NCBI GenBank assembly: GCA_964654945.1
Contig: CAZZLN010000033.1
Coordinates: forward strand, 1 to 20,303
Direction of reading: 5' to 3'
Length of the DNA: 20,303 bases
DNA from: HGM11788 sp964654945
Lineage (GTDB): Bacteria > Bacillota > Clostridia > Lachnospirales > CAG-274
The translations under genes and the position numbers were made by a program. The notes beneath the pieces were generated by a model that searched no databases, was not told the DNA's origin, and saw only the letters and a program-made list of their open reading frames with translations. Within the stretch, counting starts at the first letter, position 1; each line of letters opens with the position of its first letter. Of this stretch, positions 6,307 through 13,450 are shown piece after piece.

Positions 6307-8399
6307 ATGAAAAAATTTTTGGCAGTTTTAATTGCATTGTCTATGATTCCCGTTTCATTTTCAGGTGTAAATGCTCAAATATGGGGAGATGCAGACAATG
6401 ACGGAAGCTTATCGGCAAATGATGTTGCCGTAACATTGCAAAATGTACTTACAAACGGTGAATATATTGCAGCAGCAGATGTTGACTGCAACGGCGTTAT
6501 TAATTCAGCAGATGCAGCAATAATTTTACAGAAAATTCTTGATTTCAATTATGTAATGCCTGTTGAAACTATTTCAACAACAGAGGAAACCACAANNNNN
6601 NNNNNNNNNNNNNNNNNNNNNNNNNNNNNNNNNNNNNNNNNNNNNNNNNNNNNNNNNNNNNNNNNNNNNNNNNNNNNNNNNNNNNNNNNNNNNNNGAAAC
6701 CACAACCGAAACCACTACTGTTGAAGGTGTAATTTCATTTGCTTATGAGCTTACTCCTGATATGCTTTCCGGCAACAGCTATTTCACAGAAGATGGTGAT
6801 TTTTCTGCATCTGATGATACAAGAATAAGACTTACAAGTCAGAACAAGCTTACATTTACTGTTGCGGAAGGTGCTAACATATTTATTACAGCAAAGCACG
6901 CAAGCAACACTACTGAAGGCACAAGAACAGTTACTCTTTCAAATTCAAATGGCGATTATATTGCATCAAAGGGATATGAAAAGGGTGTTGACCCTGTTGA
7001 AATACTCTATGCAACATCTCTTAACGGAACTTATTCTCTTACAGCTGACAATCATATAAATATTTACAGCATAAGATTTTCATTTGAATATATTGAAACA
7101 ACAACTGAAACAACTACAATAAAAGAAATGATTGAAGTTCCGTCAGAAGTTACAACTACAGGCAATGAAGTTTATGTAAGTAATTTCAGCGAATTAAAAT
7201 CAGCTGCGTCAATAACAGATGCAGATATTTATATTTTAAATGATATTGACTGTACAAGCCAGATTGCACTTACAAATTCAAATGCAAATTTAAACTTTAT
7301 TGGTGTTACACAGTCTGACGGCACTTCTCCAAGTCTTGACTTTGCCACATTCAGAGATGGTGCAAGCTCATCAGGCACAAGCTCTGCGGGATTTAAGGTA
7401 AACGGAAGCGGCTATAACTTTGAAAATTTAATTATTGAAAATGCTCCTGACTGCGGTATGAGAATTACCGGTTCAGGATCAGGAAATTGTCTTATTAAGG
7501 ATTGTATTTTCAGATATAACAACAATTCAGGCGTTTCCGTAACAAGCGGAGGTGCAGAAAACACATTCATATGTGTAGACAGCTACAGAAATGGTGATGT
7601 AATAAGCAAATGCGGTGACGATGCAGACGGATTTTCCGTTAAGTTAAATGCAGGCAATAACAACTATTTCTACAACTGTCGTGCCTGGGAAAACAGTGAT
7701 GACGGCTGGGACAGCTATGACAGAGGCACACCTTATGTTGGTGATGTATATTATATAGAATGTCTTGCTTGGAACAATGGCAATCCTGATGTATTTACAG
7801 GCGAATACGATTATAACAATGGTTATCCTCTTGATAAGGGACTCCTTTATGTTCAGCAGATTTTAAGAGAACAGCCTGATTTTGAAACAGAATATAACAA
7901 CAAAGCCGTTACATCATGGCCAAGAGTTACAATGACTCTTTATGGCGGAAAAACAAGAACATATGAAGAACTTCATTCATCATCTTGGGGAGGAAATCCA
8001 AACGGATTTAAGTTTGGTTCAGCAGAAACTCCTGAAACATCATACAGATATGTAAGAAACTGTATAGCCTTTGACCACTTTGACAATCCTCATCAGTCAC
8101 CTGCAAAAGGCTATGACCAGAACAGCGGCAAGGCTCAATATGATATAATAAACGGTCTTAGCTTTGACAATACTCAGAACTACTGGATGGATAAAATGAC
8201 AGCCCTTTCACAGACCGGTGATGCTTTAAGCTTTGGCGGAAGTCAGGACGACAGCACAAATGACACTTTAGCTATTACTACTCCGTCAGCAGAGGTTCAG
8301 GAGACTTTAAGAGCTAAGGTCCATCAGTACAGAGATGATTTATATGATATGGTTTATAATAATATTATTCCGGGAGAACAGCTCTGTGATGTGTTCTGA
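6307..8399 (+). CDS. Dockerin-bearing secreted pectate lyase, PL9-like (second of two; interrupted by an assembly gap)
   Basis: This is a paralogue of the preceding gene with the same architecture: signal peptide (1-23), dockerin, Thr/Glu linker, beta-sandwich-like domain, short linker, PL9-like beta-helix. The calcium-binding pattern DADGF then SDDGWD is intact with identical spacing (first Asp codon near 7626). NPNGFKFG supplies the putative catalytic Lys. The apparent frame change arises only because 100 N stand for an unknown length inside the (ETTT)n linker. Pre-gap codons run in frame up to base 6595 and post-gap codons resume at 6696. The true gap must therefore be 2 modulo 3 bases long for one open frame. 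The paralogues align throughout, with differences spread along the length, so the duplication is not recent. AAAGGAGA precedes the ATG. The two enzymes are likely co-expressed and presented on the same scaffold. Confidence 0.85.
6596..6695. other. Assembly gap (100 N) inside a linker microsatellite
   Basis: Exactly 100 N lie between ETT codons on the left and GAA ACC ACA ACC on the right. The round number is a placeholder for a scaffold join, not a measured length. The repeat, shared with the upstream paralogue, explains the assembly break. Confidence 0.97.
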
Positions 8400-8426
8400 T
8401 AAAATATAATATAGAGGTGTATGAAT

Positions 8427-9269
8427 ATGAAATTTACAAAGATGCATGGATGCGGTAATGATTATGTATATGTAAACTGCTTTGAGGAAAAGGTTAATGA
8501 CCCTGCAAAGTTATCCCGTGCTGTAAGTGACAGACATTTTGGTATTGGTTCAGACGGTCTTGTGCTTATATGCCCAAGCGAGGTCGCTGACTGCAAAATG
8601 AGAATGTTTAATCCTGATGGTTCAGAAGCTGAAATGTGCGGCAATGCTTCAAGATGTGTAGGAAGATATGTTTATGACAGAGGTATTGTAAAGAAAAACA
8701 CTATTACTCTTGAAACTCTTGCAGGTATAAAGGTTATTGAGGTTAAGCTTGATGAAAATGGTGAAGTATCACTTCTTACTGTTGATATGGGTGAGCCTGT
8801 TTTAGCTCCAAAGGATATTCCTGTTGAAGCCGAAAATGAGCCGGTTATTGGTCTTACTCTTAATTCCTGTGGCAGAGATTTTGATTTCACCTGTGTATCA
8901 ATGGGCAATCCTCATGCAGTTACTTTTATTAATGAAGATGTCAAAAGCTTTGAGCTTGAAAAATATGGTCCTGTTCTTGAATGTGACAGCCATTTCCCGA
9001 AAAAATGCAATATTGAATTTACAGAAATTGCAGATAAAACTCATTTAAAAATGAGAGTATGGGAAAGAGGTACAGGCGAAACCCTTGCCTGCGGCACAGG
9101 CACTTGTGCAACAGTTGTTGCTGCTAATCTTAATGGTATATGTCCCAGAGTTCCCGTTGATGTTGAGCTTGTTGGGGGCACTCTTACCATAGAATGGAGC
9201 AAAAAAGATAACCATGTTTATATGACAGGCCCTGCTGCATTTGTATTTGACGGTGTTTGGGAAGATTGA
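8427..9269 (+). CDS. dapF: Diaminopimelate epimerase
   Basis: DapF interconverts LL- and meso-2,6-diaminopimelate in the cytoplasm. It is a cofactor-independent, two-base racemase of the lysine and peptidoglycan pathway. It has 280 residues. The two catalytic cysteines are Cys71 (MCGNASRCVGRY) and Cys222 (TLACGTGTCA). MHGCGNDYVYV (6-16), GIGSDGLVL (39-47) and ERGTGET (213-219) are further family marks. I chose ATG 8427 rather than ATG 8421. The GAGGTG ribosome binding site at 8414-8419 is seven bases from 8427 but only one from 8421, and MKFTKMHG is the usual N terminus. It lies 27 bases after the second pectate lyase gene and overlaps nothing. A TATAAT-like box at 8405-8410 lacks a good -35. 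Confidence 0.96.
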   Translation: MKFTKMHGCGNDYVYVNCFEEKVNDPAKLSRAVSDRHFGIGSDGLVLICPSEVADCKMRMFNPDGSEAEMCGNASRCVGRYVYDRGIVKKNTITLETLAGIKVIEVKLDENGEVSLLTVDMGEPVLAPKDIPVEAENEPVIGLTLNSCGRDFDFTCVSMGNPHAVTFINEDVKSFELEKYGPVLECDSHFPKKCNIEFTEIADKTHLKMRVWERGTGETLACGTGTCATVVAANLNGICPRVPVDVELVGGTLTIEWSKKDNHVYMTGPAAFVFDGVWED

Positions 9270-9271
9270 TA

Positions 9272-9766
9272 ATGAATTTAAACAGAAAGCTTTTCTACAG
9301 TATATTTAATTTTACAAACAACAATAAAACAGCTAAAGCTTTGGGAATATTCACTGCTGAATATTCCCGGAAGCTTTTTATCGCAATTTATATTATTGGA
9401 ATTTTTATTGTTTATACAATAAATTTCAATGCTCTTATTAAATTTGTTGCTGTACCTTTTATTACTCTTTTATACAGCAGCTTTTTAAGATATAAGCTTA
9501 ATATTAAAAGACCTTTTGTAAAAGAAAACATCACTCCTCTTATAAAACACGAAGCATCAGGCTCTTGTCCGAGTAATCATGGTGCTTGTGCAATGATTAT
9601 TGCAATTTCATATTTTGCAATTAATCCTTATATTTCCGCTGTTCTTATTATACTTGCGGTTTTCACCGGCATATCAAGAATTATGGTTGGAGTGCATTAT
9701 CCTTTTGATATTATTATAAGCTGGATTATAGCATTGGTAATCGGAGTTATCGGATTTATTTTTTAG
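9272..9766 (+). CDS. PAP2-family membrane phosphatase (short, BcrC-like)
   Basis: This is a 164-residue membrane protein with about four to five hydrophobic segments. The acid phosphatase signature is present in three parts. The first is KRP (79-81), with Arg in place of the usual upstream Lys. The second is SCPSNHG with the catalytic-type His103, PSNH replacing the common PSGH. The third is SRIMVGVHYPFD with Arg136, His142 and Asp146. PAP2 enzymes act on lipid phosphates. A small one beside dapF and not far from murG could be an undecaprenyl diphosphate phosphatase, but the substrate is not shown by sequence. ATG 9272 lies three bases after the dapF stop, with GGGAAGA seven bases before it. 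A TTG at 9257 in the same frame would overlap dapF and is less likely. It probably forms an operon with dapF. Confidence 0.85.
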   Translation: MNLNRKLFYSIFNFTNNNKTAKALGIFTAEYSRKLFIAIYIIGIFIVYTINFNALIKFVAVPFITLLYSSFLRYKLNIKRPFVKENITPLIKHEASGSCPSNHGACAMIIAISYFAINPYISAVLIILAVFTGISRIMVGVHYPFDIIISWIIALVIGVIGFIF

Positions 9767-9788
9767 AATTGTACTTAATAAAAAATGC

Positions 9789-9817
9789 TTAACAATATAC
9801 TGTAATTGAGGTATAAT
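9789..9817 (+). promoter_or_regulatory. Orphan sigma-A-like promoter upstream of a terminator
   Basis: TTAACA (9789-9794) and TATAAT (9812-9817) are 17 bases apart. No open reading frame follows. The next element is the terminator hairpin at 9843-9887. A transcript from about 9824 would be about 65 bases long. It could instead be a chance match in AT-rich DNA. Confidence 0.45.
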
Positions 9818-9842
9818 CCCATTTTTAACACTTTATAGAATA

Positions 9843-9887
9843 AAAATTGCCTGTATTATTGATTATAAGCGGACTACAGGCAATTTT
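9843..9887. terminator. Bidirectional terminator between the PAP2 gene and miaB
   Basis: A perfect 13-bp inverted repeat, AAAATTGCCTGTA (9843-9855) with TACAGGCAATTTT (9875-9887), has a 19-base loop. A and T runs on the two arms give a U-tract in either direction. It fits the convergent arrangement of the PAP2 gene and miaB. The rest of the 240-base gap (9888-10006) holds only AT-rich sequence with a weak palindrome around AAGCTT near 9926. Confidence 0.75.
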
Positions 9888-10006
9888 CCAATTTAATTCA
9901 ATATGGTAATTTTTAAATTTTTTAAGCTTAAAAAGTTTTATTTACATTTATATCTGCAAAAATCCATCAGGCAGAAATTGCTCAATGAGGTTTTATATTA
10001 CAGAAT

Positions 10007-11428
10007 TTAAACTCTTTCACCAATTAAATAAAATGTTTTGCAATCTGTAATATTTACATCAATTATTTCACCTATAATACTTTTATCTCCCTTAAAATGC
10101 ACAAGAGAATTATCTTCAAGCCTTCCTGTAATAAAGTTTTCATCATTTGCACTAACATCTTCAGCAAGAACTTTATAGGTTTTTCCAACTCTTTTTTTAT
10201 TAAGCTCAAGAATAATAGGATTAAGTGCATTAAGCACCTTATTAAAATTCTTTTTTGCTTCTTTTTCAGACACCTGATTTTCCATAATTGCAGCAGGAGT
10301 GCCTGTTCTCTTAGAATAAATAAAAGTAAAAGCTCCTGAAAATCCGGCTTTTTTAATTACATCAATTGTATCATCTGCACATTCTTCCGTTTCCCCCGGA
10401 AATCCTACAATAATATCAGTTGTAATGGCAATATCAGGAATTTCAGCCCTAATCTTTTTAACTAAATTAAGGTAATGCTCTTTAGTGTAGCGTCTGTTCA
10501 TTTTTTTTAAAATTTCATTATTACCTGCCTGAAAAGGAAGATGGATATGATTGCATACTTTATTGCAATCCTTCATTGCATAAATAAGCTCATCTGATAA
10601 ATCCTTTGGGTGAGATGTCATAAATCTTATTCTTTCAATTCCGTCAATATCATTTACCCTTCTTAAAAGCTCTGCAAAAGTAATTTTTTCATCAAGATTT
10701 TTGCCATAGCTGTTTACATTCTGTCCAAGAAGTGTAATTTCCTTTACTCCGTCAGATGCAAGAAGCTTTATTTCTCTTATAATATCTTCAGGACATCTGC
10801 TTCTTTCTCGTCCTCTTACATAAGGCACAATACAGTAAGAGCAGAAGTTATTGCAGCCAAACATAATATTTACACTGGCTTTAAATTTATATTTTCTTAT
10901 AGTAGGCAAATCCTCAATAATTTCACCATGCTCTTTCCATATATCAAACACAGGTGCATTTGTTTCAAGATTTGTATAAATAAGCTCTGCAAGCTTGTAG
11001 AGATTAAAAGTGCCAAAGACTATATCTACGTGCTTATATTTTTCTCTTATTGTCTGAATAACAATATCCTGCTGCATCATACAGCCGCAGAGAGCTATTC
11101 TCATATTAGGATTAATTTTTTTCTGATGTTTTAAATATCCAAGATTTCCATATACCTTATTTTCTGCATTTTCACGCACGCAGCAGGTATTATAAATTAT
11201 GAAATCGGCATTTTTTTCTTCATCAGCCTGCTCATAACCCATTTGTTTCAAAATGCCATATATTTTTTCAGAATCGTGAGCATTCATCTGGCACCCAAAG
11301 GTGGATATATACATTGACTTTGCTCTGCCGTTTTCTGCCTTAAACCTTTTATTTATTTCCTTAACTTTATTTATATATTCATACTGACGGTTAAGTTCAG
11401 CCCTTGAAATATTTTTATTTTCAGCCAC
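10007..11428 (-). CDS. miaB: MiaB, tRNA-2-methylthio-N6-dimethylallyladenosine synthase
   Basis: MiaB is a radical SAM methylthiotransferase that converts i6A37 to ms2i6A37 in tRNAs reading UNN codons. It has 473 residues. The N-terminal UPF0004 domain binds one 4Fe-4S cluster through Cys46 (STFGCQMNAHDSE), Cys82 or 83 (NTCCVRENAE) and Cys116 (CGCMMQ). The radical SAM domain has the CxxxCxxC cluster at Cys192, Cys196 and Cys199 (FGCNNFCSYCIVPYVRGRE). A C-terminal TRAM domain follows. I choose a GTG start at 11428. GGAGG at 11435-11439 is correctly spaced from it, while the in-frame ATG at 11443 overlaps this GGAGG and has no upstream ribosome binding site. It stands alone, divergent from the tetrapyrrole operon. 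Confidence 0.95.
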   Translation of the reverse strand: MAENKNISRAELNRQYEYINKVKEINKRFKAENGRAKSMYISTFGCQMNAHDSEKIYGILKQMGYEQADEEKNADFIIYNTCCVRENAENKVYGNLGYLKHQKKINPNMRIALCGCMMQQDIVIQTIREKYKHVDIVFGTFNLYKLAELIYTNLETNAPVFDIWKEHGEIIEDLPTIRKYKFKASVNIMFGCNNFCSYCIVPYVRGRERSRCPEDIIREIKLLASDGVKEITLLGQNVNSYGKNLDEKITFAELLRRVNDIDGIERIRFMTSHPKDLSDELIYAMKDCNKVCNHIHLPFQAGNNEILKKMNRRYTKEHYLNLVKKIRAEIPDIAITTDIIVGFPGETEECADDTIDVIKKAGFSGAFTFIYSKRTGTPAAIMENQVSEKEAKKNFNKVLNALNPIILELNKKRVGKTYKVLAEDVSANDENFITGRLEDNSLVHFKGDKSIIGEIIDVNITDCKTFYLIGERV

Positions 11429-11461
11429 TGTTTTATCCTCCATAATTAATCATTAAAAATA

Positions 11462-11490
11462 ATTATAACATAAAAATAAAAGGCTGTACA
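11462..11490 (-). promoter_or_regulatory. Probable miaB promoter
   Basis: On the minus strand TGTACA (11490-11485) and TATAAT (11467-11462) are 17 bases apart, with a TGn extended -10 element. The -35 matches the consensus at four of six bases. The start would lie about 17 bases upstream of the GGAGG used by the GTG start. Confidence 0.6.
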
Positions 11491-11538
11491 CCCTCTATTT
11501 TTCAAAGTCACGTTAATCTGTTAAAGTGTAACCGATCA

Positions 11539-11567
11539 TTGACGCTTTAATAAGAAAATTCTAATAT
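11539..11567 (+). promoter_or_regulatory. Possible second, upstream promoter of the tetrapyrrole operon
   Basis: TTGACG (11539-11544) and TAATAT (11562-11567) have 17-base spacing, each a partial consensus match. If used, it would read through the Fur/PerR-like box rather than overlap it. It is weaker than the promoter at 11582-11610. Confidence 0.3.
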
Positions 11568-11581
11568 AAAATTTAAAAGTA

Positions 11582-11610
11582 TTGTTATTTCAACTCCTTT
11601 GTTGTATAAT
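11582..11610 (+). promoter_or_regulatory. Main candidate promoter of the tetrapyrrole operon
   Basis: TTGTTA (11582-11587) and a perfect TATAAT (11605-11610) are 17 bases apart, giving a leader of about 100 bases before the cbiL ATG. The leader shows no cobalamin riboswitch box that I can recognise. The metalloregulator-like palindrome begins at the last base of the -10 box. Confidence 0.65.
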
Positions 11611-11624
11611 GATAATGATTATAA
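11610..11624. promoter_or_regulatory. Fur/PerR-type operator overlapping the operon promoter
   Basis: TGATAATGATTATAA differs at one position from the Bacillus 7-1-7 Fur box (TGATAATnATTATCA). It also differs at one position from the PerR box (TTATAATnATTATAA). The wider 19-base window 11605-11623 matches the classical Fur consensus at 16 of 19 bases. It covers the expected transcription start, so a bound repressor would block initiation. In Bacillus subtilis PerR is known to repress the hemAXCDBL operon, which makes PerR a reasonable candidate. Fur cannot be excluded. Confidence 0.6.
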
Positions 11625-11715
11625 AGCTGAATTTTGTCTTAAAGTTCTTGGAAATATAAGGAAATAAGAAATATTTATTTAAACCATATTACGGATATAA
11701 TAAGCAGGAGATAAT

Positions 11716-12387
11716 ATGAAATTTTATGGAGTAAGTGTTGGTCCCGGGGATTATGAGTTAATGACATTAAAATCTGTCAGAGTACTTAAAGAATGTAAAA
11801 CTATTGCAGTTCCAAAAACACATAAAAGCGGCACTATGGCACTTGATATTATTAAAAATGTTATAGATATAAAATATAAAAATATAATTTATATGGATTT
11901 TTTAATGTCAAAAAATTCAGATGAAAATAAACTGCAGCATATTAAAAATGCAAAAATTATAATAGATGAGCTTAAAAATAATGATGTTGCTATGATTAGT
12001 ATAGGTGATATATCTGTGTTTTCAACCTTTAGCTATATTCTTGATATTATAAAGTCAAAAGGATTTGAATATGAAATTATAGCCGGTGTTCCAAGCTTTT
12101 GTGCAGCATCAGCAGTTCTTGGAGAAAGTCTGACTGTTATGAAAAAACCGCTTCATATTATTCCGGGAGCCTTTGCGGATATTAATAAAGCTCTTAATTA
12201 TGACGGAACAAAGGTTATTATGAAAAGCGGTGAAAAGCTTAATTATGTTATTGAAAGCATTAAATCAAAAAATTATTCTGTCATACAGAACTGCGGACTT
12301 GAAAATGAAATTATATATAAAAAAGGTGAGGATATAAAAAAGCTGTCTTCATCATATTTTACAACTATTTTAGTTAAGGAAGATTAA
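11716..12387 (+). CDS. cbiL: Precorrin-2 / cobalt-factor II C20-methyltransferase
   Basis: This SAM-dependent methyltransferase adds the C20 methyl group to (cobalt-)precorrin-2, the first step committed to the corrin branch. It has 223 residues. It keeps the tetrapyrrole methylase marks: GVSVGPGDYELMTLKSVRVL (5-24) with the GPGD loop, IGDISVFSTFSYI mid-protein (the usual LGDPTVYST), and GVPSFCAASAVLGE. It is the first gene of the operon, two bases from hemA ('TAAAATG'), with GCAGGAGAT before its ATG. Placing a cobalamin gene ahead of hemA suggests that the operon feeds corrinoid synthesis. With SirC downstream the anaerobic (cobalt-early) route fits better, though the chelatase is not in the window. 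The symbol cobI would apply if the substrate is metal-free. Confidence 0.88.
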   Translation: MKFYGVSVGPGDYELMTLKSVRVLKECKTIAVPKTHKSGTMALDIIKNVIDIKYKNIIYMDFLMSKNSDENKLQHIKNAKIIIDELKNNDVAMISIGDISVFSTFSYILDIIKSKGFEYEIIAGVPSFCAASAVLGESLTVMKKPLHIIPGAFADINKALNYDGTKVIMKSGEKLNYVIESIKSKNYSVIQNCGLENEIIYKKGEDIKKLSSSYFTTILVKED

Positions 12388-12388
12388 A

Positions 12389-13447
12389 ATGTTTTGTATT
12401 GGTATAAATTATAAACTTGCTCCTGTTGAAGTGAGAGAAAAAATTGCATTTTCTGAAGATGAAAAGCAAAGATTTATTAAAGATAATATGGTTATACTTT
12501 CGACCTGTATAAGAGTTGAAATTTATTTTACCGATTATAGCATTAACAGTATTGCAAAGGAAATATGCAAATTTAAAAATATTGATTACAACAGCTTTAA
12601 AGGCTATATAAATATATATTCGGGAGATGCCGCAATAAAGCATCTTTACAGAGTTGCCGTGGGACTTGAATCAAAAATACTTGGCGAAGATGAAATTCTC
12701 GGTCAGGTTAAGGAGGCGTATTATTTTTCTCATAAAAATGTTAAGCTTTCCTATGAAATTAACACAGCTTTTAAGGGTGCGGTAACATCGGCAAAAAAAA
12801 TAAAAACCGAAACTTTAATGTCTAAGTCATCAGTTTCAATAGGAACTCTTGTTTCAGGCTTTATAAACAGTAATAATATAAAAAAGGTTATGATTATTGG
12901 CATAAGCGGAAAAATTGGGTACATTACCGCTAAAAATATTCTTTCATATAATAATATTAAAATAATTGCAACTGAAAGATTTTATAAAAAAGATTTTACA
13001 CATATTAAAAATGTCATATACATACCCTTTTCAGAAAGATATAAATATATAAATGAATGTGATGCTGTAATAAGTGTTACAACATCGCCTCATTATACAC
13101 TTACATCGGAACAGATAAAAAAATATAATATTAAAAATAAAATATTTATTGACTTGGCTGTTCCAAGAGATATTGATGAAGATATTTCAGACAACAGTCT
13201 TTTTAATATTGATTATTTTGAAACTATTTCAAAAAACAACAGTGAAATTAAAATTAATGAAAAAGAAAAGGCTGAAAATATTATTGAAAATATGATTGAT
13301 GATTTGAAAAAAGAAATGTTTTTTCATACTATTGCACAGGATTTGCAAAAGTTTAACAATTGCAGCTTTGAACAGCTGATTTATAAAGTCAGAGATGGTA
13401 TGACCTGTGCCGAATTTGAAAAATTTATTGATATTATAAAGGAGTAA
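12389..13447 (+). CDS. hemA: Glutamyl-tRNA reductase
   Basis: HemA reduces glutamyl-tRNA to glutamate-1-semialdehyde with NADPH, the first step of C5 aminolaevulinate synthesis. It has 352 residues, shorter than the roughly 410-450 usual in the family, with most of the shortfall in the C-terminal dimerisation region. The catalytic nucleophile is Cys40 in STCIRVEIY. The family motif is normally STCNRTE, so Asn is replaced by Ile next to the active Cys. GLESKILGEDEILGQVK (about 92-108) is well conserved. The NADPH domain has a GISGKIG loop in place of the common GAGxMG. IDLAVPRDID is typical. It is followed after three bases by the sirC-hemC fusion, which has AAGGAG inside the hemA 3' end. The enzyme probably works with HemL, encoded at the end of the operon. 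Confidence 0.93.
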   Translation: MFCIGINYKLAPVEVREKIAFSEDEKQRFIKDNMVILSTCIRVEIYFTDYSINSIAKEICKFKNIDYNSFKGYINIYSGDAAIKHLYRVAVGLESKILGEDEILGQVKEAYYFSHKNVKLSYEINTAFKGAVTSAKKIKTETLMSKSSVSIGTLVSGFINSNNIKKVMIIGISGKIGYITAKNILSYNNIKIIATERFYKKDFTHIKNVIYIPFSERYKYINECDAVISVTTSPHYTLTSEQIKKYNIKNKIFIDLAVPRDIDEDISDNSLFNIDYFETISKNNSEIKINEKEKAENIIENMIDDLKKEMFFHTIAQDLQKFNNCSFEQLIYKVRDGMTCAEFEKFIDIIKE

Positions 13448-13450
13448 GCT

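Noticed and set aside
6596..6762. Frameshift or pseudogene in the second pectate lyase
   Set aside because: The frame change coincides exactly with a 100-N placeholder of arbitrary length, and both sides align with the intact paralogue.
9257..9271. TTG start extending the PAP2 protein by five residues
   Set aside because: It would overlap dapF. The ATG at 9272 has a correctly spaced GGGAAGA.
11515..11532. GTTA-N5-TAAC inverted repeat as a further operator
   Set aside because: The half-sites are only four bases long, common in AT-rich DNA, and match no regulator I can name.
11625..11715. Cobalamin riboswitch in the leader of the cbiL operon
   Set aside because: The leader is only about 90-100 bases and I see no B12-box or stem pattern.
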